A stretch of DNA of 64,000 nucleotides from Desmodus rotundus (GCF_022682495.2 NC_071391.1:123423896-123487895), one strand, 5' to 3'. Positions 35,201-46,619 are shown, counted from the stretch's first letter. Notes: generated by a model from the sequence alone, not told the origin. Numbers and translations are program-made.

Positions 35201-38200
35201 TAAATATAGGTATGTCTATATAATATGACATTTAATACATTTATGGAGAGAAGACAGGTGACTGAGCTAAAAATTTGCCCGAATAGCTTAAAACACAGAG
35301 AATTCTAGAGCTGAACGCGATCTTAGGGTTCATTTAAAAAAATCATAACAACACTAATCATGGCTGACTATTTATTGAGTGCCTACTATGTGACATACAG
35401 TGTTGTGAGTGGTTTACATGGATTAGTTTATTTTAGTCTGCTCAACACCTTATAAGGTCAGTGCTGTTATTATCCTCACTTTACGGAAGAGGAAACTGAG
35501 GCCCAGAGAGGCAAATAACTTAATTGAGGTCACACAGCTAATAATGGGTGGTGCCTCTATTCAAACCCCGGTGATCTGGGTCCACAGCCTGTACTTTTAA
35601 ACACCTTTATTTTGAGATAATTACAGATTCTCAAGAATGTACAGGAAGAGTACAAGGAGTACCATGTACTTTCACCCAGCTGACCTTCTGCACATCTTGC
35701 CTCTCGTGAGGCAGGCGTGCGCCCATTTATTCATTTTGCAGATGGACTGAGGCCTGGGCCGCCAGTTTCCGCGCTGACTGTCCTGAGCACTCCATTTCTT
35801 ACTCCGTGATTCTGTTACTGTACAGGAAGTCGCAAAAATTGCTGAAGTTGCTTAGGAAGGGGAGGATTTCTGCCAAGATGAATTCATTCCATTCCATTGC
35901 CAAATCGTTCCTGTTGGTTTCTTACGGTTACAGCTTTTCCTCGTTTTCTGTTTTCTGCCAACATGGATCTCTGTTCCTGTTCCTTTGATAACTCATATCA
36001 ACTCTTCTCAACGTGTTTCCATAACATTTCTTTAGCAACCTTCAACTATTTTTAAAACAGATTTTATGTATTTATTCCTAGAGAGGGGGATGGGTGGGTG
36101 AAAAAGAGGGAGAGAAACATTAATGTAAGGGAGAAACGTCGATTGGTTGCCTCTCGTATATGTTTCAACCAGGGACCGAACCTGTAAGCCAGGCATATAC
36201 CCGGACCGGGAATTGAACTGGCGACCTTTTCCTTCATAAAAGGACATCCAACCAACCGAACCACACTGGTCAGGGCAGGCTACATTTATCTATTGTCTTC
36301 AGAATTATTTGGATGGTATTATTTAAAATTGTGAAAAGGTTTGTTTTTATATTTTTAATTTGTTAGAGAGTTTTTACAAGAGTCTGTTTGAGCCCAAATT
36401 ACAGCAGTTGGGGGGAAACAGGATCTAAAATGCTTCCAAATAGTGAAAAGTTTAAAAAAAAATTACTTGCGCTAGCCAGAAGTAGTGGTTTAGAAAGCAG
36501 TTTTGAAATGGAGTACCATCATCTTCCTCTATGTCTTTTCAGTTTGTTAAATCATCACTATGGAATGAATGGTTTTAAATAAATTCAAATCAATAAATAT
36601 TTAATAGCACCATCTATGTAGGTAAACAAAAAGAAATATAAGATATACTATCCTCGAGGAGTTTAAATATGTGAACAGTTAAATAATAAATTAATTAAAT
36701 AAGAAGGAAAGTTAACCATCTGTTCTAAGAACTATCAACAGGCAGTGCATAACTAATTAACCAAATGAGTGGAACACTTCACACATATTAGGAGTGTAGA
36801 GTTAGGAGTGATTTTTGGGAGGCCTTGAGGAGCAGCAGTTTAAACTGGATCTAAAGTGCTTGAAAGCTCTAGGAGAAAGGGAGAACTCATTCCTGATGAG
36901 GGCAAAGGCACCAGGAAATACACAGGAGTGAGAAAGTGCAAGGCAGAATGGCCAGAGGCCGCCGAGAAAAGCACCCCGGTCTCTACGGGGAGGAATGCTG
37001 ATCCATACACTTTATAAGGTGGATCTGCTTCTGGGTTCTAATAAAGGGCTGAGCATTTGGGATGTTCGTTCCTCACAGATCATAAATATAAACCCCCTTG
37101 TCACTGTCTCGGTTCTTATCACCTAAGACAGGGGCGTCACACTCTTTTTCACCCAGGGCCACATCAGCCTCACAGTTGCCTTCAGAGGGCTGAATGTAAG
37201 TTTAGGACTGTGTAAGTGTAACTGCTCCGTAACTGTTAGGTGGAGGGCCGGATTCGGCTGTGGGCCTTGTGTTTGCCACCTGCGACCTAAGTGCGTCTGC
37301 CACAGTTCGACAGAGGTGATGTGTATGGGGCGATTAGTACTTACCAAAACCTTTTGTTAGTCTTGTCCTTCTTAAAATTTCCCTACATGTTGATTTCTGC
37401 TCCTTTAAAGTTTTATTAGACTTGAAAGTAATACCCCAATCGAGTAAATATTTAGATATTTGTGAATTCAAAGTACATAGTTGTATCTTCTTATATATTA
37501 TTAAAAGGTATATAAGCCGTGGTGCGTATGAAAATGTTGACCATTATTTTCCGTCAGCTTTACATGTTGATGCCTAAAATGAAGGAATAAGGAATTTCCC
37601 TTGGTGACTTTTCATCAGAAGCAAAAGTCTGGACAAAGTAAACATTAGGTTATGAAATCCCCAAGGTCACCGATTTTCTGTATAGCTGAGGGTGGTTGAC
37701 TCTGTGTTTCGAAGCGACTATTGAGAATTAGAAAATCCAAATCCAGGGCATGACTTGCACTTAGTCCTTGTCAACGTCTTCCTGTCTTTCTGGTGCTGTA
37801 TTGCTTCAAACTTACTATTAGACAGATGAATGTATAGGAAACTAATATGTCCTAGGAGATGTTTAAACTAATCTTCCATTAAAAATCCCTTCTCCCCTTC
37901 TGTTACTGTATAGTGTTTACAGTTACTACAAATCATTCCCCACCCCCCACATTTCAACTTATTTTCAGTGCAGAAGGAATTTACATACTCTGGAAGGTTT
38001 AAATACTTCCATTGTATTTGGAACCATAGAATTGCCTGAATTATTCATTTATAAATGTATACATGTGTTAGGTATAGAAAAAGCTGAGAGGCTTGAACTG
38101 TCCTTCTTTCTTTGACTAAGGCTACTGTTGCTATGGTAATCCCTGAATTAGAAGCCTCTTGACTTTGGCTTGTCCTGGGAGCTTAGAATGGACAAGAAGT

Positions 38201-41200
38201 CAAGAATGACTTTGTCTTCGTGGTGCATGTTTCGAGCACAATATGACAAATACGCTGCAGCGAGATCATGTACTGCGTCTCTAGGGAAAGGGAAAAATAA
38301 GACAACCCCTCACCCCACTGAGTTTAGCAGGTATTCTGGGAGTGCTCGGGAAATAAAAACCAGTGGTGGGAGTGGTACGCGTATGATCCTAGACGGATGG
38401 CAGATTATCTTTATATGTGTGGCTATCGTAGGCGCCCCTGTAAAGCCTGGCAAGGCTGTCACCCGAGGCGAATCTGACCACTGAACTTCTATTTAAAATG
38501 TATAGTTTTAATATTAGTAGTGTGAATCCTGAGAAAGAAGATTCCTACTAAAAAGGGCTGCTGGTGGCTACCTGGGCTCATGGTAAATAAAAAACAAAAC
38601 AGCCTCGCAGCCATTTCTACACTGGGGCCTCTCCTGTGCGTCCGGGAGAAGCCTGCACGGAACCGCCTGCGTACACTGTGTTTCTGCCCGCTGAGCCAGC
38701 CCGTGCAGCGGGGTTCCTGGAACCCTACTGCAGCCTCAGATCAAACTAACACCGTAACACAATGGCTCTGTACCTCTCTGCGCATGCAGGGTTCTAGGAG
38801 TAGGTGAGGTTATTCATGCTAAGGTGGCAAACTGCATGTGAGATGAGAGAAAAGGAACGAAGTATCGAGCATCTCAACCACAAGGTGAAGCTATTAAGAT
38901 GATCAGCAATGCAGCGTAAAACTCAGAAAACCTTTTCCTAAATATAAAAGCAACATATGGTTCCTTCAAGAAAAGCTTCTCATAGTCCTGTCATGCAGAG
39001 CTAGCCACGGTTACTACTTCAGTACATAGCCTTCAGATGTTATGCTGCGCTTGCATACCTGCCACTAAATAACCAGAAGCATTGTCCCTACCGTTTTGCA
39101 CCTTGCGTTTTTTATTTAACGTATTACAGTTTCCCACATCATTAAGTATTCTTCCTGAAACACGATTTGAATGGCTGCCCAGTAGTCCAATGAATGAGTG
39201 TTTGCGCCATGATTTATTGATCCAACGCTTTATGTTGGATTTTTAGATTATACTCAGTTTTGTGCTGTTATGCATGTTGCTGCCATGAACATCTTATAGA
39301 AGCATCAGTGAACCCATTTCTGGTCATTTCCTTAGGATAAACTCCTGAAAGTGAAATTGTTTTTTGCTTAGAGGGCCTGGTTTTAATCAGGACATTATCT
39401 CATATTGGTCTCCTTCCCTCTCCTCCCCTGTCCTCTTTCTCCCCCTGCTCCCTCCTCCTCCAAATCAGAATAAAAGAAACTTTTAAAATGAAATCTGAAT
39501 CTGAGTCAGGAGTAGAAAACAGGTACATATATGTTGCAAAAAGTTAAATATATCTAAAAAGCAGAAATTGAGGTAGCTGAAGCGAACTGCATGTTTAAAA
39601 GTTTAAAGCAGTATTCAAAATAAAAAGTGTGATTTTCACAGTTATCACTGATGCAAAACTTGTCTTCTTTTAAAAGCATTATTTCTTAAAGCCAAGAAAC
39701 TGAACATGCATCCTATGACATTTTTAAGTGAGGTCAGGGGTAGAGAAGCAGCAAACTAACCCTGTACCTCTAAGTAACTTACAAACATGAAAGCCAATTA
39801 TCAGTCTAGAAACCCTAAAAGACAGGATCTCATGAAAGAATAACCTCGGTTAGTGCTAATTATAGGAAAATGGCCACACACAGAGTGTGGTAAAGATTTA
39901 CTTTGATTAGTTCAAGTTCACTTTTATTTGCTCCAAACTCAAGGACTGTTAGTTATTCTTTGAGTCATCTACTTTATTTAAGTGTCAACTCTAGAAGATC
40001 TTGACTACCCTTAATCTTTCAACTGTTACCTAAGTCCTACCTAAAGAATATGGTTGTATTTTACCCAGAGACATTGAAGTTAAGAACAATCTAACAATAG
40101 CCAGGGGGGAGTGGGGAGGGGACAGTGGGGAAAGGGGATTACAGGAACTACTATAAAGGACACATGGACAAAATCAAGGGGGAGGGTAGAGGTGGGGAAG
40201 GGAGGGGGGTTCGGCTGGGGTGGGGTGGAGGGATGGGGAGAAAAAGGCATGCAACTGTAATTGAATAACAATAAAAATTAAAAAAAAAAAGAATATGGTT
40301 ACATAGTGATACCTAAAGGACAGTCTTAGCATTATACTGATAATTAATGTTAGCATATGTAAGTTATAACTTTTGCCAACATATTTTGCCAGCCCAACTT
40401 TGTTCTAAATCCCAAGCTTTAACTTGTCTCCCAAGACTTTAATTTAGATGTTTTCACCACAAAAAAATGATAATTATGTGACATCATAGAGGTGTTAGCT
40501 AATGCTATGATAATAATCATTTTACAATATGAGGGGGGACCTCCCAGAAACCAGAATTATCTTCTGGAGGGTAGGCCCCTTGCAGTACAGGCTTCACCTG
40601 CTAGGTGAGTTCTACAAACTCATCTGTAGCAGTGTACCAGCTGGTGGTGTTGTGAGAGGCTGCATTCGGCTTCGGTGACTTTTCTCTGAAGATTCTTTCA
40701 GTATGTTCGCCCATTTCACAGTGGGTGATTTATGAACACACCTGCCTACACTGTGTTGACTATTCAGCAGTTTTTGACCAAAAATGGCATGACCCCTCTG
40801 CCCCACCCTCCCTATTCACCCAATCTCACCCTAAGTGACTTCCCCCTCTCCCCATGTGGAAGAGGTGTGGAAGAGGTGAAAAAAAAATGGCAGAAGCACT
40901 AAAAGGCATCAAAATTGATGAGTTCAAAAACCTTTAAGCAGTGGAAAAAAACATCTTGCTCGGTGAATCGCATCAAATGGAGAGTACTTTGAAGGTGACT
41001 GAAGTTTAAATATGTAAGAATGAATACACAATTTTTAATAAACAAATTCCATTTTTTGGGTCACCCTCATATATCAAATAAAAATATTGTACACCTTAAA
41101 TTTCACAATGTTATATGTCAATGGAAAAAATATTACCAGTGGCCAGTTTCTTCTTCCCAAAGTCAACCAACTTGTTCACAAGCACCTAACCTAGGAGCTG

Positions 41201-42030
41201 AGGACCTGCGAGTTTTTCCCAAGAATGGCTTGTGAAGTAATAAGGACTAAGGAGCAAGTCACTAGGGTAAATAATTATTTGAAGGGGAAAGAAAAATGGT
41301 ACTGGTTGAAACTAGAGGTTAACAGTAAGCCAGGGCTAAATATGACACCAACAGCATAAACAACAAAAGAAAAAATAGGTAAGTTGAACTTCATCAAAAT
41401 TAAAAACTTCAGTGCATCAAAGGATGCCGTCAAGAAAGTGAAAAGACAGCCCACGTGATGAGAGAAAATATTTGTGAATCACGTCATCTGATATGGGTCT
41501 AGTATGCAGACTATGCAGATGGAATGGGCAGACCTGAAGGTCGATTAGGTCTTTGGGCCTGGAGTTCTGAATTCTTTGGGCTGCTCTAGAGGACATTGAT
41601 GTATTGGTGATGTACTGGGGGTTGATTATTTTTCTCTTGAGATTCTCCAGGTTTTATTTAGTTTTGTTATATTTAAAGAAGTTAATAATTAATCCCACCT
41701 TTATATAACTAAAACAACAATAAAAACATTAGTACTTTAAAATGTAGATTAATCATCAGGGAACGTCATTTCATTAAATATTGGCAAGACTATATTCTGT
41801 TATTTCTTTTCCTTCTCCCTCTAGTGGGCAGAAATATTAAAAAACTACAACATGGAAGGGTTTATTACTACGGAGTGTATCACAATGCAGTCTCAGCTTT
41901 AAAAAAAAAACTAGCAAGTCTTAATATTCCAGAATCATTGAAGGAAATATTTCATTCCTTTCTAGGCATAACGGTGGATCTTTGAATATTGAAGATGTTC
42001 TTACCAGCTTTGACAACACAGGGAATGTTT
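26164..42030 (+). CDS. CAMKMT: CAMKMT, calmodulin-lysine N-methyltransferase (coding exons 1-3, rest off window)
   Basis: Joined from 26164-26298, 33495-33667 and 41966-42030, this gives the first 124 residues of CAMKMT plus one base. Seen: frames join without stops, and the text matches the mammalian protein, including [41 protein letters not shown] and [13 protein letters not shown]. Known: the enzyme is a seven-beta-strand methyltransferase of about 323 residues that trimethylates Lys115 of calmodulin using S-adenosylmethionine, in cytosol and nucleus. The SAM-binding motif I (ELGGG-type) and the rest of the catalytic core are encoded by later exons beyond 64000. The start ATG has G at -3 and +4. 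The gene is divergent from PREPL and shares its CpG island, so some co-expression is likely. No defect is seen in the three exons. Confidence 0.97.
27640..27895 (+). repeat. L2 LINE 3' end
   Basis: 'gtgaagcctctcctaacgcc', 'tgatcagagcctgtctttct', then 'gcacctagcacagggcctgg': the usual L2 3' region order. Confidence 0.75.
27955..28245 (+). repeat. Mammalian interspersed repeat, class not resolved
   Basis: Begins like the widespread repeat 'agctattgctgcataacaa' (here 'agctattgctgaataacaag') and ends with 'cagagaaatatactccttcc'. I cannot decide between an LTR and a DNA-transposon family. Confidence 0.5.
29330..29480 (-). repeat. MIR SINE, reversed
   Basis: 'gagcaacctctttggacctc' and 'agttttctcacttgtaataa' are reversed MIR core. 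Confidence 0.7.
29612..29735 (+). repeat. L1 5'UTR head with YY1 motif
   Basis: Starts 'tcaagatggcggcataggca', the usual start of laurasiatherian L1 5'UTRs with a YY1 site (AAGATGGCGGC), followed by 'tcatcaaaattacaggtaga' and 'tatagaacagccaatact'. No adjoining ORF1 is seen. Confidence 0.6.
30395..31700 (-). repeat. L1M relic, antisense
   Basis: Reversed L1 ORF2 text at 30395-31020 ('aggaatttgttcattttttc', 'tttgttcacaggttatttag') and a second reversed L1M-like section at 31040-31700 ('actcatgtatccatcaacct', 'gggatttttgtcttgtagag'). Confidence 0.7.
31884..31973. repeat. GAGAATA-type minisatellite with hairpin-forming flanks
   Basis: Irregular units of agagaata/tagagaga flanked by the same 14-mer gtactctattctct at 31884-31897 and 31959-31972. 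The left 14-mer is partly complementary to the purine units, for example ctctattctctc and gagagaatagag around 31900. Confidence 0.85.
32732..32915 (+). repeat. VES-type SINE with 10-bp duplication, internally deleted
   Basis: 'cagccctggttggtgtggct' head, 'ggtttgatccctggtcaggg', CT-rich end. Flanked by aaaatgaaat at 32722-32731 and 32916-32925. Shorter than standard between the A-box and B-box regions. Confidence 0.9.
33495..33667 (+). CDS. CAMKMT: CAMKMT coding exon 2
   Basis: 173 nt covering residues 46-102 plus two bases of Arg103. It starts [20 protein letters not shown] and ends PEYSISL. The acceptor is TATTTCAAAG|GTT and the donor TTAAG|GTAAAA. Confidence 0.97.
34730..34870 (+). repeat. 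MIR-like fragment
   Basis: 'gagccaggtacagaattaga' and 'ccttacaataactctgggaa' resemble the MIR core. Confidence 0.6.
35361..35603 (+). repeat. MIR SINE, nearly complete
   Basis: 'ttgagtgcctactatgtgac', 'ggaaactgaggcccagagag' and 'gaggtcacacagctaataat' follow the MIR consensus in order. Confidence 0.9.
36050..36278 (-). repeat. VES-type SINE
   Basis: Reversed SINE with 'gattttatgtatttattcct' tail, purine tract, 'gggaattgaactggcgacct' (reversed B box) and head 'aaccacactggtcagggc'. Confidence 0.9.
37129..37284 (+). mobile_element. Non-autonomous hAT-like element, copy B
   Basis: Begins 'caggggcgtcacactctttt' and ends 'gtgtttgccacctgcg'. Flanking 8-mers are acctaaga (37121-37128) and acctaagt (37285-37292), matching at 7 of 8. 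Shares 'gggccacatcagcctc' and 'ggtggagggc' with copy A but lacks about 50 bp of its interior. Confidence 0.85.
39100..39360 (+). repeat. LINE-like debris
   Basis: 'ctgccatgaacatcttatag' and 'ccttaggataaactcctgaa' recall a common L1M/L2-associated stretch. Class unsure. Confidence 0.4.
40056..40287 (+). repeat. 5'-truncated L1 3'UTR with 13-bp duplication
   Basis: G-rich L1 3'UTR (40104-40245) ending 'aataacaataaaaatt' and an A-run. Flanked by aaagaatatggtt at 40043-40055 and 40288-40300, so a fairly recent insertion in the sense direction. Confidence 0.9.
40528..41073 (+). mobile_element. Mariner relic with transposase C-terminal remains
   Basis: Imperfect inverted ends (TATGAGGGGGGACC and the complement of GGGTCACCCTCATA) at TA dinucleotides. 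The 546-bp interior keeps degraded transposase text. Around 40800-40860 one frame reads [18 protein letters not shown], the family's PxYSPDLAPxD region holding the last catalytic Asp. About 900 bp of a normal 1.3-kb mariner is missing, with stops and frameshifts. Confidence 0.8.
41330..41510 (+). repeat. L1 ORF2 3' fragment
   Basis: 'gttgaacttcatcaaaatta', 'gtgcatcaaaggatgccgtc' and 'gagagaaaatatttgtgaat' match L1 ORF2. Confidence 0.75.
41966..42030 (+). CDS. CAMKMT: CAMKMT coding exon 3
   Basis: 65 nt encoding [20 protein letters not shown] and V, flanked by split Arg and Cys codons. The acceptor is TTCCTTTCTAG|G and the donor GTTT|GTAAGT. Too short to stand out as an ORF; found by splice phase and similarity. 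Confidence 0.95.
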
Positions 42031-43276
42031 GTAAGTTACATGATCACTATACAGAAACATTTTTAGTATTTTAAAAACTGAATTTATAATTGGTATTTGT
42101 TCTCACTAATGTTTATTATACTGACTAATGTGTGTGCGTGCATGGGTGTGTATGATAGAACTCTTACTGTTTTTAGCTGCAAAAGCAGCCTCATGTAGAA
42201 TGCGCCTACTAAGTGGGATTAACGGTTTGATGCTTGGCAGTTGTGTGTGTGTGTGACAGAATGTAGGTCAGGGGGAACACTGGATTCTCCAGGACGGTCC
42301 CTTTGTAGCTGTTTTCGTTTTGACCTTCTCAGTTAATAGGACAGAGGGGCTGTCTCCTCCTTCTTTGTTGTGTTTTGGGTGCTTTCTTTTCTACTTCCTG
42401 CTTCTTTCTCACTACAGAATGATGGCAGAACACATTTCTCTTGCTGCTAATGTACAGGAATGCTTTTGTTTTATGTAATATTATAATATTGTAGAACATA
42501 CTGTTTTTACAAATAAGCCTGTAAGTCGTGATTTCTCCATTGAGAAGGTCAGTTAAATAGTTATAATGTCATATGATTAAAGAAATCAAACACGAACACC
42601 CTTATGTCATTGCACTAAACAACGCATCGTGATCGCCGCTGTGTGCTTTATCACATGTGTTATCCAGGATATTTCTCTTAAAGTAATTAATTATCAGTGA
42701 GATATGCCAGTTTTAAATGTAAAAAAATGTATAAGTACTCAAATACTTTTTTTTCTCAAAGGAAATTTCAGAACTGTAACTACTTATTGTGTCAACTAAA
42801 ACAATATTCTATGCTAGCAGTACTACTTTATTAAATCAGCATAGAATAATGCCTACCAATACTTAGTTCTTATGCCCACATTATGGCAAACTTTTCATTG
42901 TATAGAAGAGTTTCATATGTTTTGTCACTCGGAAATTTATAAATACCCTAAAAACGCTAATATATTTAAAACAATGTAGATTTCTCTTCCCTGGACAGTG
43001 ACACGCGTGTCTTTCAGTCTCCACATGCTGGCACTTCATGAACTCTTCCCTATTTAGGCACAGCTCGTGTTTTATTGGGATTTTGGGCAAGGACTGGCCA
43101 TGCTAGTGGTGGTGAGAAAGACATTCTCCATTAGTTGGGGGTGAGGTAAAATATCATTGAGTCAGGCTTATGCATATATAATTTAGGAACATGATTTGAG
43201 AATGTTAAATATGGGAATTTGGATTCAGTAGTGTAAAAATCAAGTATTGTTCCCGGTGACTCAGTATGAAATAGGG

Positions 43277-43290
43277 CCACTAGCGGGCAG
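43277..43290 (+). promoter_or_regulatory. CTCF-like motif (one mismatch)
   Basis: CCACTAGCGGGCAG, 13 of 14 positions fit the core CTCF motif. Confidence 0.45.
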
Positions 43291-43479
43291 CATTATGTAA
43301 AACACAAACGTTTTCCTAAAGGTCTGAGTTATTATATTATATTGAATAACCACCTTACACTGCTCTCACAGTTTTTCCCATCAACTGGCCCCCCAAACTA
43401 CAGTTGTTGTCACACTGACAAATGGAGAAATGCACGTTGGGAGTATTTTTCTGCTGGTGTCTGTTGTTTGGTAGAAAGG

Positions 43480-43640
43480 TTTGAGTCTTTGGAATGAGAC
43501 CTGCTTACATTTGAATCTTGGTTCTGAAATTCATCTTGAGCAATTTATATCATACCCCTGAGCCACAATATTTTTTTACCTCTTGGAACTGGATATAATG
43601 TTTAGAAGCTATGTAATATACACTACACTTTCATAATTGA
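43480..43640 (-). repeat. MIR fragment, reversed
   Basis: 'ttgaatcttggttctgaaat' and 'gagcaatttatatcataccc' resemble reversed MIR. Diverged. Confidence 0.5.
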
Positions 43641-44168
43641 CACAATAAGTGGAAGTTATTTATTATTATTGGTGATGAGTATCTCTGAACTTCTCTCGGT
43701 TTTTTCTAATAATGAAGATAATATTAAGGGTTATTCTGATGTTTTAAAATAAACTATTTTTATTTAACCAACAAGGCAGGAAAATAGATGACCAAATAGT
43801 AATTTGTTAAAAAGTAAAAAATGTGGCCTTCAAAACCTGAATATATTATCTTGTTATAAATATTGCATTCAAAGCCTGCATATGCCAAGTGATAGAAGTG
43901 GAGACAAAAATAAGACCTATTAAAACATGTGGTTTAGTGTAATTTTTACATTACACTCTTTTATTTTAAAAGGAAAATCTATACTGATATTTCTCTCAGT
44001 GATAAATTTGTAAAGTCCTGTTACAGTAAAGTAAGTATTGGTGATAATTTTAATATAATCTTTGCCAAGGCTCAAAGTGATCAAATATTGAAAGTAATTT
44101 TTCACTTGATACCTCAAGTATTTGATTTTACTAATTGTGATATTAGGTTGAGTTTGTGACTAGAAAGC

Positions 44169-44182
44169 CCAGCAGAGGGCGC
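44169..44182 (+). promoter_or_regulatory. CTCF-like motif (perfect core)
   Basis: CCAGCAGAGGGCGC fits the core CTCF motif at all 14 positions, in otherwise AT-rich sequence. Confidence 0.6.
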
Positions 44183-46449
44183 CACATCATAATGCTGTCT
44201 CACTGCCTATATACTTGGAATTAACAACTTGAATAATAACTGTAAGCTTTCATCATGTAAACATATAAAGATATATCTTAAAACATTCCAATTTTATTTA
44301 TTTTTATGTATTCAATATATTCAGCAACTTGTTAATATAAAAATAGATTTTTCTGACCTAATTTTGAGTTTATTTGCTTTTTGTTTAAATATCAGTTTAA
44401 TTTTTATACTTCTAGATTCAAATAAAAGAATACTTTTGGCCTTGTTAATATGGATGTAGAGAGAAAGTTCTATACAAGAATATCAATTCCTAAACCACTG
44501 CCGAGGTCGTATACTGAAAGTAACTACACTGAGGGATGTTTAGAACGAGGCAAAACGTTTCCAGTGCTGTGAGAGAACCAATACATAGAATTATCCGAGT
44601 GTTTCAGGAATTCACTTCCAGGTTAATATAGCTCCCTGATAATAGAAAGAACAACTTAGTTGAAATACTTTATAGCTACAGAAATCTGATGTGTGTTTAT
44701 ATAGTGTATGTATACTATATATGTATATATTAATTCATATTCATGGTTTGTAGAACCATTAATCTCAATTTTAAGCTAATTTAAAAAAATAATGATTTCA
44801 TTCATTGTAAGTTTTCAAAGAGTAGAGAATCAGTCTTCCTGAATTTGTTCATTTCCTACCCAAAAAGATACAGGAAAATCCTTAATTTTGGAAAATAAAT
44901 GAAACCTTTAGGTAGTTTCTTATTTCCTGATATATTAGAAAAGAAAACATTATTTATATTTACCTTTATTATTTAGAAGCGTTGCATGTTTTTAGATGTA
45001 TCACCTATAAAATATTTTATTTTATTTTTTTTGCATTTTTTATTTTTGAGATATCCTTTCACTGTTTAAATTTCTTTGAATGTTGTAGGAAGAAATTTAA
45101 ATGAATCTCATATAATCATTTTTGCATGATTAATGAATATGACCCCAGTCTTTTTATGTATTTATATTTGCTATTGTGGCAAACAAATTATTTTGAAAGA
45201 TAAGCTCCTTTTTGCTTACTTCTGTCTAGGTATAGGTACACATATTTCATTCTTTGGGTTCTGTAGCTTGAGGTTGTGTCTGCTATTGATTCATCATGCC
45301 TGGAGAGAGATACCATCGAGCCACCTTGGGAAAGAATAGGATGACCTCCTTTACCCCAGATGAGGTTCTGGCTGCGCCTGCGTGTCATGTAACATGTCAC
45401 TCTGGTGCCTGGGTCCGAGGGTACTCCTGTTTTCGCTGTGGGCAGAGTCTCGCCCCAGTCAGTCCCTGACCTCCAATCAGGGAATCCCCATCATGCTAGG
45501 TCTCTTCCAAAACCATATCCTCTTTCTCCAAAGTCGTCTCTTTCCTCTACTGAAATTAATTTTTAGAAAACGTGATTCTTTTGAGCACTTTGTTGGTCCA
45601 TGTTTGGCTGTCATAGTATATAATGCAACTATGTATTTGGTATTTGGGATATAATAGCTTCGTTTGTACTTTTTTAGCACATAGTCTTCGTTTGACAGCA
45701 CAAACAGATGAGTTAATACTTTCCATACAATTTACTATCTGTACCATGTACAATATACTGTATATACGTCTTTAAAGGATAGGAAATCAGTGGTTATTAC
45801 ATACCATTACAGTAACCTAGTGTGAATCAGGATTTTTGGCTAACACTGCAGCTTGAATTTGGAGAAATGTGTTTGTAAGATTCCTCCTGCTATTTTTTTT
45901 CTTTCTTTGTATTTTTGCTTTTTTAAACTTTTTTTCTTTCTTCTTTGTCTTGCGGCTGTTCTTTGAAAAAAAATATTTTTTTCTCCTGGTTGTGCTGCAT
46001 GACAGTATTCTGTGTGGCCGCTGGTGTTGCGTGGTCCCCTGTGGAACCCTCCGCTTTGTAAGTTGTAACATGTGATGGTGGGCTGCTCCCCTCTCCGCAC
46101 AAGTGAATCCCGGGGGGGTCCTGGACTTGGAATGCACACAGCTGTGCTCTCCTGCTTCCGGATCCTTCCTCGTGGTCTGATAGCAGAACGTGTTTTGCAA
46201 TGCATCCAAAACATCGCTTTTGGGTTAGTAGTCAGTTATTACTTAAGGAAATATTCTTATGAAAATACTAAATATTTTCACTTTCTACTTGTATTTGGGA
46301 AACCAAAAGTAACTGTCTCTTAGAAAATATGGTCCAATTTTTTAGTTTTTCAGCTTCAGTGTTACTGATTTCCTTATGTAGTTAGGGTCCATAATATTGG
46401 TGAAATTATTAAAGTTTCAGGAATGTATGTTTGGATTTAAAAATTGAGC

Positions 46450-46570
46450 AAAAATGAGCAAAAAGGAAAAAGGACTCATAGACATGGACAACAGTGTGGT
46501 GATTGCTGGGGGGAGGGGGTATAAAGGGACTAAATGGTAATGGAAAAAAAATAACTAAAGATAAAAAAAT
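46450..46570 (+). repeat. Short L1 3' end
   Basis: 'aggactcatagacatggaca', 'acagtgtggtgatt' and a G-rich stretch. Same 3' end family as the L1 ending at 52182. Confidence 0.8.
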
Positions 46571-46619
46571 AAAGGAGTAAGTTAAAGAAGGAAAGTTTCT
46601 TTTTGTTCAAATAAAAACC

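Larger units (their letters stand above)
33668..41965 (+). other. CAMKMT: CAMKMT intron 2
   Basis: 8.3 kb. It holds an unexplained open segment flanked by splice-like sites (34089-34277), MIRs (34730-34870 and 35361-35603), a SINE (36050-36278), an hAT copy (37129-37284), LINE-like debris (39100-39360), a young truncated L1 (40056-40287), a mariner relic (40528-41073) and an L1 fragment (41330-41510). The CpG-richer block 38160-38830 is unexplained. Confidence 0.85.

Noticed and set aside
45350..45400. Possible CAMKMT exon 4 (frame reading PDEVLAAPACH, loosely like the PSEEVLAYYCLKH expected next)
   Set aside because: Only a few residues agree, there is no matching acceptor in the right phase, and the text after it diverges at once. 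Chance.
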